A stretch of 64,000 nucleotides of DNA from Candidatus Nitrosopumilus sp. (GCA_029255365.1 JAPFQF010000052.1:1-64000), one strand, 5' to 3'. Counted from the stretch's first letter, positions 9,753-19,533 are shown. A program made the numbers and translations. The notes: generated from the letters alone by a model not told the origin.

Positions 9753-11279
9753 ATGGCTAATGTCCTAAAGACGATTAGAACTGGTGATGATTACATTGAA
9801 AGTCTTAGAGGCCGTGATCTCAAAATTTACCTCTTTGGAGAACTAGTAAAGGAACCCGTAGATCACCCAATGATCAGACCATCCATTAATGCAGTTGCAG
9901 AAACTTATGATCTTGCTGTCCGTGAAGAGGGACTAGCTACTGCTGATTCGTCACTTACTGGATTGAGGGTTAACCGATTTTTACACATTGCAGAAAGTGC
10001 AGAAGATTTAGTTTTACAGAACAAAATGCAGAGAAAACTCGGACAAAATACTGGAACATGTTTTCAAAGGTGTGTTGGAATGGATGCAATGAATGCTTTA
10101 CACTCTACTACATTTGAGATTGATGAAAAACATGGAACTGATTACCATAAAAAGTTCTTAGAATTTGTAAAGATGGTTCAAAAAGAAAATCTTGTAATCG
10201 GCGGTGCTATGACTGATCCTAAAGGGGATAGAAGCAAGGGACCTGCTGAGCAAGATGATCCTGATTTGTTTACAAGAATAGTAGATACCGATGATAAAGG
10301 AGTCTATGTTTCAGGTGCTAAAGCACATCAAACCGGTTGTATTAATTCACACTGGATAATCCTGATGCCAACAGTCAGACTAACTGAAAATGACAAAGAC
10401 TGGGCAATTGTCGGTGCGGTTCCTGCAGATGTGAAAGGAATTACTTACATTTACGGTAGACAGTCCTGTGATACCAGAAGTATGGAGGATGGTGACATTG
10501 ATGACGGCAATGCAAAGTTTGGAGGACAAGAAGCTTTGATGATTTTGGACAGGGTCTTTATCCCGTGGGATAAGGTTTTCATGAATGGGGAATTTGAATT
10601 TGCATCCATGCTGATTGAGCGTTTTACTTGCTATCATAGACGCAGTTACGTGTGCAAAACAGGACTTGGCGACGTGTTGATTGGAGCAGCAGCGACAATA
10701 GCTGATTACAACGGCGTTCCTAACGTATCTCACATCAAAGATAAAATTATTGAGATGACCCATCTTAATGAAACGATTTTTGCTGCAGGTATTGCATCAT
10801 CACACCAAGGACACAAGATGAAATCAGGTGTTTATCTAAATGAAGATATGCTTGCACAAGTTTGTAAACACAACGTTACGAGATTCCCATATGAAATTAG
10901 CAGATTGGCACAAGACATTGCAGGGGGATTGGTTGTTACATTGCCTTCTGAGAAAGACTTTAGACATCCTGAAGTTGGACCATTGCTGAAAAAATATCTT
11001 GCAGGAAGAAGGGGGGCTGATGTTGAGAATAGAATGAGAATTTTAAGATTAATAGAAAACATGACTTTGGGAAGAAATGCGGTGGGATATCTTACAGAAT
11101 CAATGCATGGAGCAGGCTCACCACAAGCGCAAAGAATCCAAATTCAAAGACAAATGCAAGTAGGTTACAAAAAGAATTTGGCAAAGAATTTGGCAGGAAT
11201 TACAAATGATATTGAAGAACCAAAAGAGCCATCTGAATACTTTGACCGAGTTTTCAAAACAAAAGACTCCCTTCTTTAA
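9753..11279 (+). CDS. abfD: 4-hydroxybutyryl-CoA dehydratase
   Basis: ESLRGRDLKIYLFGE, GTCFQRCVGMDAMNAL, YHRRSYVCKTGLGDVLIGAA, HQTGCINSHW. Confidence 0.92.
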   Translation: MANVLKTIRTGDDYIESLRGRDLKIYLFGELVKEPVDHPMIRPSINAVAETYDLAVREEGLATADSSLTGLRVNRFLHIAESAEDLVLQNKMQRKLGQNTGTCFQRCVGMDAMNALHSTTFEIDEKHGTDYHKKFLEFVKMVQKENLVIGGAMTDPKGDRSKGPAEQDDPDLFTRIVDTDDKGVYVSGAKAHQTGCINSHWIILMPTVRLTENDKDWAIVGAVPADVKGITYIYGRQSCDTRSMEDGDIDDGNAKFGGQEALMILDRVFIPWDKVFMNGEFEFASMLIERFTCYHRRSYVCKTGLGDVLIGAAATIADYNGVPNVSHIKDKIIEMTHLNETIFAAGIASSHQGHKMKSGVYLNEDMLAQVCKHNVTRFPYEISRLAQDIAGGLVVTLPSEKDFRHPEVGPLLKKYLAGRRGADVENRMRILRLIENMTLGRNAVGYLTESMHGAGSPQAQRIQIQRQMQVGYKKNLAKNLAGITNDIEEPKEPSEYFDRVFKTKDSLL

Positions 11280-11280
11280 A

Positions 11281-11487
11281 TTACAAAATACTTTTAATTT
11301 TGTACATTATCATAATCGGTGCTGCCACATACATTCCCAAATTCATCAAAACAACCCCGATTCCATATGCTGCCACTTCAGCTTCTGACTCTGCATAAGA
11401 CATTATGGATAATGATGATAGCAACGGCGTGATTCCAATTTTACAATTTCTTTGAATCTTTGTCATTTTCTTCGGATTCTGAGTCAT
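11281..11487 (-). CDS. Small membrane protein
   Basis: 68-aa ORF overlapping the 3' end of the signal peptidase gene. Confidence 0.45.
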   Translation of the reverse strand: MTQNPKKMTKIQRNCKIGITPLLSSLSIMSYAESEAEVAAYGIGVVLMNLGMYVAAPIMIMYKIKSIL

Positions 11488-12232
11488 CCTCTATTGATTC
11501 TTCGATTTCTTCAAGTCTATCCTCGACCGCATCTGTCTTTGCAATATCTTCTATCTCATCAGTGTCATCTAATTCTTCCATCTCATCAGTGTCATCTAAT
11601 TTTTCTGCATCTGTTTTCTCAATGTGCTCTGAATATTCGGAGTCTTTTTCGATTTTATCCATGTCTGATAATTCCTTCATCGTCCCAGGACTGACTGAAT
11701 CTAACGGATCAGTAAACGTAAGTTCTTTTTCATTTTTCTTTTTCAATACTTGCTTTGCAATCATTATTCCAATAACTACTACAATTATGACGTAGTTGAT
11801 TGGAGGCTTGAGTAACTGTGTGACGTATCCTACTTGTGGTAGTGTATATGCCACTTTTCCAATGTACTCTTCTTCAGTGATTGGATAATCTGTACCTGGA
11901 ATTGATCCCTGATTTGCATCCCCCTGGGTTCTAACTGTTTTAGGATCATCGGAAATAATTGAGACTACCCTGTGTACAATAACTCTGTTATGATCTGACG
12001 GTCTGTCAAACACTATGATGTCTCCAATCTGAATATCTTCAAAAGGCTCATGGCCTGAAACTATCAAAACATCGTATACTTCTAAGACTGGAATCATGCT
12101 TCCACTTGCAACAACATAAAATGGATTCTGTGTTCCAAATGCTACTTGCAAACCAATCCAAATAACCAAAACCCCTACGCCGACAATAATGATGTCTTTG
12201 ACTACGCCTTTTGGGATTGATCTTTTTACCAA
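11441..12232 (-). CDS. Signal peptidase I (S26, archaeal type) with acidic C-terminal tail
   Basis: VASGSMIPVLEVYDVLIV, IQIGDIIVFDRP, VIVHRVV; Asp/Glu-rich tail. Confidence 0.88.
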   Translation of the reverse strand: MVKRSIPKGVVKDIIIVGVGVLVIWIGLQVAFGTQNPFYVVASGSMIPVLEVYDVLIVSGHEPFEDIQIGDIIVFDRPSDHNRVIVHRVVSIISDDPKTVRTQGDANQGSIPGTDYPITEEEYIGKVAYTLPQVGYVTQLLKPPINYVIIVVVIGIMIAKQVLKKKNEKELTFTDPLDSVSPGTMKELSDMDKIEKDSEYSEHIEKTDAEKLDDTDEMEELDDTDEIEDIAKTDAVEDRLEEIEESIEDDSESEENDKDSKKL

Positions 12233-12275
12233 TTACATTATCGCCTATAGTACCATTGATTAAATTTACTAACTA

Positions 12276-12998
12276 TCAGATTTTACTTCCGCAGTCTTCA
12301 CAGAATTTCGAGCCTTCTTTGTTTACAAATCCACAACCGGAGCATTTTCCTGGCTGTGATGCCACTGCAGGATTTCCTAAAAGAACAACCTGACCAATTT
12401 TTTTGATACTGCTCCACGGAATGCTGCCTTCTGTGCCGTCCTCTTTAGTGATTACCAAAACCATGGATTGCGTAGAATCAATTCCTACTTGTTTTGCAGT
12501 CCCGATCTTGTTTGCATTTTCATCAAATACGTCTTTTCCTTCAATTGAAGTTATTGAAGTTATTGGACCTGGCTGTGTAACAGTTCCCTGCGATGCTGCT
12601 GGCTGCTGCATGGGTTTTGGTTGTGCACTTTGAACTTGAGGTTCCAATGGTTTTGCACTTCCAATGGCTCCTGCTTCGTTTTCCTTTTTGAAATCTCTGT
12701 ATTCTGCGATTGAAGCATTGCATGAATTGCAAATGTATTGACCTCGTTCTACAAGTATCAGATTTTCTGCAACTTCCTCGTTTGGATTCTCAAATTCTAT
12801 CTTTGGAGGACCTTCGAATTCTTTCTCACATGTATTGCAAAAATGTTTAGTAATTGTACTTGCATCCAGTCTTCCGATAGGAGCTAAAAATAGATCAGGT
12901 CCTCCCAAATTTCCTTTCATCTGCTGCTCGTCAGTGACAGTGGCCATGATGTAGCCTCCTGATCCTCTTAATTTTTTAAGTCTAAGTTCCGAACTCAT
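12276..12998 (-). CDS. Zinc-ribbon and PRC-barrel-like domain protein
   Basis: CNTCEKEFEG...CNSC and CSGCGFVNKEGSKFCEDCG; IEGKDVFDENANKIGTAKQVGIDSTQ...GSIPWSSIKKIGQVVLL. Confidence 0.72.
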   Translation of the reverse strand: MSSELRLKKLRGSGGYIMATVTDEQQMKGNLGGPDLFLAPIGRLDASTITKHFCNTCEKEFEGPPKIEFENPNEEVAENLILVERGQYICNSCNASIAEYRDFKKENEAGAIGSAKPLEPQVQSAQPKPMQQPAASQGTVTQPGPITSITSIEGKDVFDENANKIGTAKQVGIDSTQSMVLVITKEDGTEGSIPWSSIKKIGQVVLLGNPAVASQPGKCSGCGFVNKEGSKFCEDCGSKI

Positions 12999-13113
12999 GT
13001 CTAAGATTTACCAAAACGTCATTTAAGTATATATCAAAATCAGTTTTCCAATAAAAAACATCGTGTTGATTTTGGTGAACGTTTTTAGGTATGAACAATA
13101 AAATAATGCTATA

Positions 13114-13440
13114 ATGCCTGTAACACAAATTTCAGATACAAAATCATGGGAAGTGGATGTGATAAATTCTGACATTCCCGTATTTGTAGACTTTTGGGCC
13201 GAATGGTGTGGTCCATGTAGAATGGTAGGTCCAGTAGTTGAAGAGCTGGCAGCTCACTATGATGGCAAAGTAAAATTTGTCAAGGTTAATGTTGACGAGG
13301 CTAACGAGTTAGCATCAAAATACAACGTCTTTAGTATTCCAACTTTGATCCTGCTCAACAAAGGCGAAATAGTCAGCCAGCAGGTGGGTGCAGCATCTAA
13401 AGAATCGTACCAAAACATGATTGATAGAGCACTCGCATAA
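13114..13440 (+). CDS. trxA: Thioredoxin
   Basis: FVDFWAEWCGPCRMVGPVVEEL, FSIPTLILL. Confidence 0.95.
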   Translation: MPVTQISDTKSWEVDVINSDIPVFVDFWAEWCGPCRMVGPVVEELAAHYDGKVKFVKVNVDEANELASKYNVFSIPTLILLNKGEIVSQQVGAASKESYQNMIDRALA

Positions 13441-13508
13441 ATTACAAACACGTTTTTTCCTCTTTTTTGATCCTAAAGTAATTAATATTCCAAAAATTTA
13501 GTGAGATT

Positions 13509-14039
13509 ATGTCATTTGGTGAAGTAGATACACTTGGTATGCTCTTTGACAAACTACAGAATTTGTTTGATGAGTCTCAGGGATACTATGAATCGTTTCT
13601 TGATACAAACAACATGTACAAGAAAGGCATGCTCACTGACAAAGAATTCTTTCAAAAATTAGGCGATTATACAGTTGCATACTCTGCATTGGAATTTCTA
13701 GCTATCAAGGTAATATTTGAATTAAAAAAATCAGTAGGTTCTGGTTCTGGAAACACACAATCTCCTGGACTGATGCCTGGAATGGGACAACCTGGAATGA
13801 TGGCAGGCGGAATGGGACAACCAAGAGCCGGAACTGCAGGAAATCCTGTTGGCAGAGGCCCTCCAGGAATTGTTTCTGTACAAGAAGCATTTGGAGATCC
13901 TGGAACTTTACCGTCCCCTGATCCATCATTGATGCCAAGACAAATGGCACCGCAACAAAATGGAAACGGATGTTCTTCATGTGGTGCACCACTTAGAGCA
14001 AACGCAAAGTTTTGCACAAAGTGTGGTACGAGATCATAA
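13509..14039 (+). CDS. Zinc-ribbon protein with Gly/Pro/Met-rich linker
   Basis: GMGQPGMMAGGMGQP linker and C-terminal CSSCGAPLRANAKFCTKCGTRS. Confidence 0.75.
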   Translation: MSFGEVDTLGMLFDKLQNLFDESQGYYESFLDTNNMYKKGMLTDKEFFQKLGDYTVAYSALEFLAIKVIFELKKSVGSGSGNTQSPGLMPGMGQPGMMAGGMGQPRAGTAGNPVGRGPPGIVSVQEAFGDPGTLPSPDPSLMPRQMAPQQNGNGCSSCGAPLRANAKFCTKCGTRS

Positions 14040-14065
14040 AATTAGTAGATTAAAAAATTATTTTC

Positions 14066-14440
14066 TTATTGTGTGGTTCCACATTCAGGACAGAACTTTG
14101 CAGTTGCTGAAAGACTAGTGCCGCACTCAGAACAAAAATTCCCGTTTGTGACTTGCTCGCTGTATGCATTTCCTACAAATGCCGAACTTTTCACTGCCCC
14201 TGATGGAACATATGTTTCGTCATCAATCAAGACTGGTTGGAAGTCTTGTTCAATCAAATATGTCATCATTCTTGGAATTCCCTCCCCTTTATTTTTTGGA
14301 TCTGGAACTGAATCTCCTAACCAAAAAGAAAACCTCATCAGAGTTAATTCTGGGGTGGAGAATGCTAGAGTGTGCTTTGACATGTAGTCTTGTGCAGCTT
14401 TTTTGCCGTCAAAAACTTCCATGACGATAGTATTTTTCAT
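14066..14440 (-). CDS. Zinc-ribbon protein
   Basis: C-terminal CSECGTSLSATAKFCPECGTTQ. Confidence 0.75.
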   Translation of the reverse strand: MKNTIVMEVFDGKKAAQDYMSKHTLAFSTPELTLMRFSFWLGDSVPDPKNKGEGIPRMMTYLIEQDFQPVLIDDETYVPSGAVKSSAFVGNAYSEQVTNGNFCSECGTSLSATAKFCPECGTTQ

Positions 14441-14465
14441 TTATGTATAATGGTTTCTGGAAAAA

Positions 14466-14537
14466 TGGACCGGGAGGGAATCGCACCCTCGACCTCCTCG
14501 TTGCGAACGAGGCATTATACTCCTAAACCACCGGCCC
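14466..14537 (-). tRNA. tRNA-Ala (CGC)
   Basis: Reverse complement GGGCCGG...CCTCG-TTCGCAA-CGAGG...CCGGTCC-A; G3:U70 alanine identity pair. Confidence 0.94.
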
Positions 14538-14612
14538 TCAGAATACCTCATTGGACTCTTCTTTTATTCATTTTCTCAACGCATAATAGCCTGAAATGCA
14601 CAAAATTTTCAG

Positions 14613-16016
14613 ATGACGTACGATACTGTGATTGTTGACTCTCACGTTATACTTCCACAAGGCATGGTGGAGAAAAATATTCTAATTGACGAAGGAAAAA
14701 TTGTTGGATTTACAACTGATGTGCCTGCATGTGATCATAAAATCAATGGCAATGGACTAGTTTCAATTCCTGGACCAATTGACACTCATGTTCACTATGG
14801 AGTTTATTCGCCAATTAATGAAGCTGCAAAAACTGAATCTCATGCAGCAGCGATTGGCGGAATTACCACGATGATGCGAATGCTTCGACTTGGCGATCCT
14901 TTTTCTAAGTCCTTGCAATCTCAGCTTGATGCTGCATCACAAAATCATTATGTTGATTACACAATACACGCTTCAATTTTTACTCCACAACAAATCAACG
15001 AGATGAACTACTGTGTTGGAAAAGGAATCACGTCTTTCAAAATTTACATGAATCTCGGTGGTGAGGTGGGCCATGTATACATGGACATGCCGCCAAACTC
15101 TTCTACTTTAGTTGCTGCACAGATGAATGTCACTGATGAATTAGTTGAACAAACAGTAAAGGCGGCGGCTGAGCTTGGTTGCCCTGTACTAGTCCATGCA
15201 GAAGACTATGAGTCATGTGCTTGTGGAATAAAAACAGCAAAAGAAAAAAATCAAGACGGATTGTCTGCATGGTCTTCTAGCCGCTCCCCTGAATCTGAAG
15301 CTAAAGCAATCAAAACAGTGTCAAAGTTTGGTCGTGATTATGACTGCGTGATTTATTTTGTTCACATTGGTTCAGAACGTGCACTAAAACAAATTCAAGA
15401 AGAGAAGAAACTGGGAACAAAAATTTTTGTTGAAACTTGCCCTCATTACTTGACCTTATCTTATGAGGGGCAATCTGGATATCTTGCCAAGGTTATGCCA
15501 CCAATTCGAACAGAAAATGACCGCAAGGCAGTTTGGAGTGCTTTATCCAATAATCTTATTGATACTGTAGGCACTGATCACGTTGCAAATCAACTCAAAC
15601 TCAAACTGGATGGCGATGATGTTTGGGGTGCTCTTGCAGGATTTCCAGGAATAGGCACTGCAATTCCAATTTTACTCAATGACGGTGTGAATCGAAAGAA
15701 AATCTCACTAGAGCAGTTTGTACGGTTTACTAGTAAAAACGCCGCTCAAATTTTTGGAATGTATCCGCAAAAAGGCACGCTTGAGAAGAATTCCGATGCT
15801 GATGTTGTCATGTTGGACTTGAAAAAAGAAAAAACTGTCACTTCTGATCTGTTTGGAGGATTTTCTGATTACATCGTATATGAGGGAAGAAATCTAACAG
15901 GGTGGCCTGTAAAAACAATTGTCCGGGGAGAACTGGTTGCCGAGAACTTTGAAGTGATCGGAAAACTTGGCCATGGCCAGCTAGTTGATAGAAAAATTAA
16001 CTTGTTTTCAAAATAA
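14613..16016 (+). CDS. Cyclic amidohydrolase (dihydroorotase/hydantoinase family)
   Basis: GPIDTHVHYGVYSP, LVHAEDYESC, ETCPHYLTLSYEG, GTDHVANQ. Confidence 0.88.
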   Translation: MTYDTVIVDSHVILPQGMVEKNILIDEGKIVGFTTDVPACDHKINGNGLVSIPGPIDTHVHYGVYSPINEAAKTESHAAAIGGITTMMRMLRLGDPFSKSLQSQLDAASQNHYVDYTIHASIFTPQQINEMNYCVGKGITSFKIYMNLGGEVGHVYMDMPPNSSTLVAAQMNVTDELVEQTVKAAAELGCPVLVHAEDYESCACGIKTAKEKNQDGLSAWSSSRSPESEAKAIKTVSKFGRDYDCVIYFVHIGSERALKQIQEEKKLGTKIFVETCPHYLTLSYEGQSGYLAKVMPPIRTENDRKAVWSALSNNLIDTVGTDHVANQLKLKLDGDDVWGALAGFPGIGTAIPILLNDGVNRKKISLEQFVRFTSKNAAQIFGMYPQKGTLEKNSDADVVMLDLKKEKTVTSDLFGGFSDYIVYEGRNLTGWPVKTIVRGELVAENFEVIGKLGHGQLVDRKINLFSK

Positions 16017-16084
16017 TTATTTTTTTATTAATAAATTTGGTTTTTTACGATTGCTTTTTAAGAGAAAAACGTTGACTACTTCTG

Positions 16085-16999
16085 TTGCATTTTCAGTTAC
16101 CATTCCTCTTTATGGCGATTATCGCCATTGCGATCAGTCCAGCATTTGAAAATTCCTTTGCCCAGGAAATCAATCCACGCCAACAGTGGAAAAAATTTGC
16201 AGATCTTGATGTGATTACTTGCAAATCTGGACAATTGTTGTTGCAAAAAAGTCACGGAAATCCTGCATGTGTAACGCCATCGACATATCTGAAATTAGTT
16301 GACAGGGGATATGGAACACACAATCAATCCATGATGGATAAAAATCCCGAAATGATGAATGAATTAATGAATGCCATGGCATCAAATCCGAATCTGATGC
16401 TTCACTGGCATGAGATGATGCAAAATGATCCCAATATGATGAGTCAGACAATGACTGATTGGGTTTCTCAAATCAAAAACAACCCTGAATTATTGAAAAA
16501 TATGTTGGGCCCGATGACCAGTGATCCTGAATTACGTGAAAAAATGATTGAAGTCATGAAAAACCACTCCTATATGGAGACTATGCTGAAACAGAATTCA
16601 AAATGGATGGATTCAATTCATGACTCGATGACGGGCTCTGAAATGGGACAAGGGATGCATAATTCTCAATGTGTTTGGTGCCCTGATTATCAAAAACATA
16701 CTGACTCACATTCGATGAACTCTGATGAAATTGGTTCACACTATATGGGATTTTTAAATCCTGACAGAATGACGGACATGATTCATCACATGTGGATTAA
16801 TTCTGAGATAACTAAAGGCATGCATACGATGATGCTTGAGGATTCTTCTCATATGACAATGATGTCAAACCAAATGATGGAACCAATGCTTAACGCAGTC
16901 ATGAGTGATCCTGATTTGAGAGAACAGATGATTGAATTGATGCTAGAGCACCAGGATTTTATGAATTTGATAAGGCATGACAATCCTGACGCAAACTAA
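16085..16999 (+). CDS. Met/His-rich exported protein, possible metal binding
   Basis: Signal peptide, dense M/H/D/N motifs, internal repeat MTSDPELREKMIEVMKNH / MSDPDLREQMIELMLEH. Confidence 0.75.
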   Translation: MHFQLPFLFMAIIAIAISPAFENSFAQEINPRQQWKKFADLDVITCKSGQLLLQKSHGNPACVTPSTYLKLVDRGYGTHNQSMMDKNPEMMNELMNAMASNPNLMLHWHEMMQNDPNMMSQTMTDWVSQIKNNPELLKNMLGPMTSDPELREKMIEVMKNHSYMETMLKQNSKWMDSIHDSMTGSEMGQGMHNSQCVWCPDYQKHTDSHSMNSDEIGSHYMGFLNPDRMTDMIHHMWINSEITKGMHTMMLEDSSHMTMMSNQMMEPMLNAVMSDPDLREQMIELMLEHQDFMNLIRHDNPDAN

Positions 17000-17066
17000 T
17001 ATCTTTTAAAATCAAAAAGGAAAACTTGCCGAGCATTTTAATTATAAAAAATACAGATTACGCTAA

Positions 17067-17732
17067 TTGACAAAAATCGAGATTGAAAAAAGACATCGCA
17101 CTGCAATAAATGACCTGATCCTTTATCTGAAAAATTTGAAATTCCTAACTGATGAAAAGGTAGAATTTGCTTTGCAAAATATTCCAAGACATGAATTTGT
17201 TCCAGAATCCGAATTGGAGCATGCATATGATAATGAACCACTGCCAATAATGAAAAATCAAACTATTTCTCAACCTGGAGTTGTAACTAGGATGACTGAG
17301 TGGCTCGATGTCAAAAACGGCCAAAATATTCTTGAGATAGGTACGGGTTCTGGCTGGCAGAGTGCAATCCTTTCTTATCTAGTTGGTTCTGGAACTATCT
17401 ATTCTGTTGAACGACATCCGGAACTAGCAAAATTTGCACGAGAAAATCTAAAAAAATTGAAAATAGACAACGTCCATGTAATTTTAGGTGATGGCAGCCT
17501 TGGATATGCACAAGCATCGCCTTATGACAGAATCATAATTACTGCCGCATGTATTGAAATTCCTTTACCGTTACTTGATCAGCTAAGTGAAAACGGGCTC
17601 ATAATTGCACCTGTAGGGGGCTCTTCCCAATCATTAGTTTTGTTACGAAAAACCTCTAATGGGATGGTTGAAATTAAGAATCAACCAAAGTATGTCTTTG
17701 TTCCTCTTGTAGGAAAGTTTGGCAAAAAGTAG
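17067..17732 (+). CDS. pcm: Protein-L-isoaspartate O-methyltransferase (TTG start)
   Basis: PRHEFVP, QTISQPGVVTRMTEWLD, ILEIGTGSGWQSAIL. Confidence 0.92.
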   Translation: MTKIEIEKRHRTAINDLILYLKNLKFLTDEKVEFALQNIPRHEFVPESELEHAYDNEPLPIMKNQTISQPGVVTRMTEWLDVKNGQNILEIGTGSGWQSAILSYLVGSGTIYSVERHPELAKFARENLKKLKIDNVHVILGDGSLGYAQASPYDRIIITAACIEIPLPLLDQLSENGLIIAPVGGSSQSLVLLRKTSNGMVEIKNQPKYVFVPLVGKFGKK

Positions 17733-17736
17733 AGTT

Positions 17737-18411
17737 TTACAGAATTTCAAATTTGCCGTTTTCTTTGGCTTTGTAAATTACGTCTGGCTTTCTCAAAAAT
17801 ATCCCTGACTCTAAAACCCCTGGGGTCTGTTTAATTTTTTCAGTGAGACCTTTGGGATTTTTGATTGTACCAAAATCACAGTCTAAAATTATATTTCCAT
17901 TTTCTGTAAAAAATGGATATCCTCTGTCCAGTGAACGAATTTGTGTGTCTCCCCCAAGTTTTTTAATTGATTGAGTGACTGCGTTTCTTGCAAGTGGATG
18001 AATTTCAACTGGAACGGTTCTTGTGAAATTTTTTACAAACTTTGTCTTGTCTGCCATTACTACGACTTTTTTTGCAAGGCTAAACAAAATATTTTCTCGT
18101 AGTAATGCCCCGCCGCCACCTTTGATTACATATTTTTGCGAATCGATCTGGTCTGCCCCATCAAATACCACATCAATGTGCTCTACTTGATCAGCCTCCA
18201 CTAGCTGAATGCCCTCTTTTTCCGCAATTAATTTAATTTGCAACGATGTCGGCACCCCTCTGATGCTATACCCTTTTAGTTTGATTAGTTTTGAAAGTGA
18301 TTTTACAAGTGTGGTTGCTGCTCGTCCACTACCAAATCCGACTGTGTAACCGTCTTTTACAAATTTTAACGCATCACTTGATAATGCCTTGATGGCATCA
18401 TCGTAGGTCAA
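17737..18411 (-). CDS. rpiA: Ribose-5-phosphate isomerase A
   Basis: GFGSGRAATTLVKSL, DGADQID, KGGGGALLREN. Confidence 0.94.
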   Translation of the reverse strand: MTYDDAIKALSSDALKFVKDGYTVGFGSGRAATTLVKSLSKLIKLKGYSIRGVPTSLQIKLIAEKEGIQLVEADQVEHIDVVFDGADQIDSQKYVIKGGGGALLRENILFSLAKKVVVMADKTKFVKNFTRTVPVEIHPLARNAVTQSIKKLGGDTQIRSLDRGYPFFTENGNIILDCDFGTIKNPKGLTEKIKQTPGVLESGIFLRKPDVIYKAKENGKFEIL

Positions 18412-19365
18412 TTACTCTACCTCTGCTTGATCCAGTTTTGATAATACTCTCATGATATCGCCTTTGATTTTATCTAAATCATCTGCATCTTCATCAAAGT
18501 CATCATCTAATGTGACTGGTTTTTCTTTAATTGGTTCTGGAAGTGCTTTGTACTCTGTAATTTTTGCAACTTCTTTGTTTAGGTCCGGCTTAGTCTCAAA
18601 TCTGACTTCAGGTTTTGGTATTACTGATTGTATTATTTCCATTTTATCTTCGACCTTTTGATTTGGCTGTATGATTTTTTGAACAATCTCATCTCTTGGC
18701 TTGATCAATTCCTCTTGAATCATTCTTGGCTGTGGCATTGGTTTTACAACTTGTTTTGCTTCTTCAAATGATGGGAATTTTGACTCCTTTCTTGAAATGT
18801 TTGTTAGAGTTGTTAATTCAAACGATTGCCTTGATTTTATCGGAGGAATCTCAATTGGCTTCATCCTGCTTTCTTTTGGTTTATCAAAATTGAATGCGTT
18901 GGAAATCCTCTGCTTTGTTTCTTGCTTTATTTGAGGAACCTGTACCATCGGTGTTTCAACTTTGGCACTTACCATCTTTGATGAGAGTTCATACAATCTA
19001 TCGTCCAGTTTTGATAATTTTTGGTCCATCAATGTGATCAAGCCGTCACCAACTGGACCCAGGTCTGGATGGTTACTTGCTTGTTCAAGTTTTTCTAATC
19101 TAGCTAATACGGTTCCTAACTGATGCTGATACTTTAGTAGCAATTTGTCTTTTTGAATTTTAGAAAATTCAGCTTCTGCCTGATATAATCTTGAAATAGT
19201 TTTAGTGAGAATGTCTTTTTCAATCTTTAATGAGGTGATTTGACTCTTGATGTGGGAGCTGGCACCAAGACTAAGTAATTGATTTTTGTCTCTTGGCATT
19301 CTACGTACAGCGGCTGCCGTAGCAACACCTGCTAATGAGCTAAGAATAAGAACAATCTCTTGCAT
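18412..19365 (-). CDS. Coiled-coil protein with N-terminal TM segment
   Basis: Hydrophobic N-terminus, heptad-like region, charged linker. Confidence 0.65.
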   Translation of the reverse strand: MQEIVLILSSLAGVATAAAVRRMPRDKNQLLSLGASSHIKSQITSLKIEKDILTKTISRLYQAEAEFSKIQKDKLLLKYQHQLGTVLARLEKLEQASNHPDLGPVGDGLITLMDQKLSKLDDRLYELSSKMVSAKVETPMVQVPQIKQETKQRISNAFNFDKPKESRMKPIEIPPIKSRQSFELTTLTNISRKESKFPSFEEAKQVVKPMPQPRMIQEELIKPRDEIVQKIIQPNQKVEDKMEIIQSVIPKPEVRFETKPDLNKEVAKITEYKALPEPIKEKPVTLDDDFDEDADDLDKIKGDIMRVLSKLDQAEVE

Positions 19366-19533
19366 CTATGTATACCATTTAATCCAGGAATACTTTCTGC
19401 GTTTAGCCTCTGGGAATCCACAACTTGCACATTGGTGATGACGTTTGTGAAGTGAGTTATTTCCACATCTTCTGCATCTGATGTGAACTTTCTTCTTTGT
19501 AAAACCACCCATTGAAGTTGTGCCTTTAGTCAT
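19366..19533 (-). CDS. rpl37e: 50S ribosomal protein L37e
   Basis: Manual translation [55 protein letters not shown]; below ORF-track length cutoff. Confidence 0.95.
   Translation of the reverse strand: MTKGTTSMGGFTKKKVHIRCRRCGNNSLHKRHHQCASCGFPEAKRRKYSWIKWYT

Noticed and set aside
11452-11795. Two overlapping plus-strand ORFs rich in Ser/Leu
   Set aside because: Antisense shadow of the acidic low-complexity tail of the signal peptidase.
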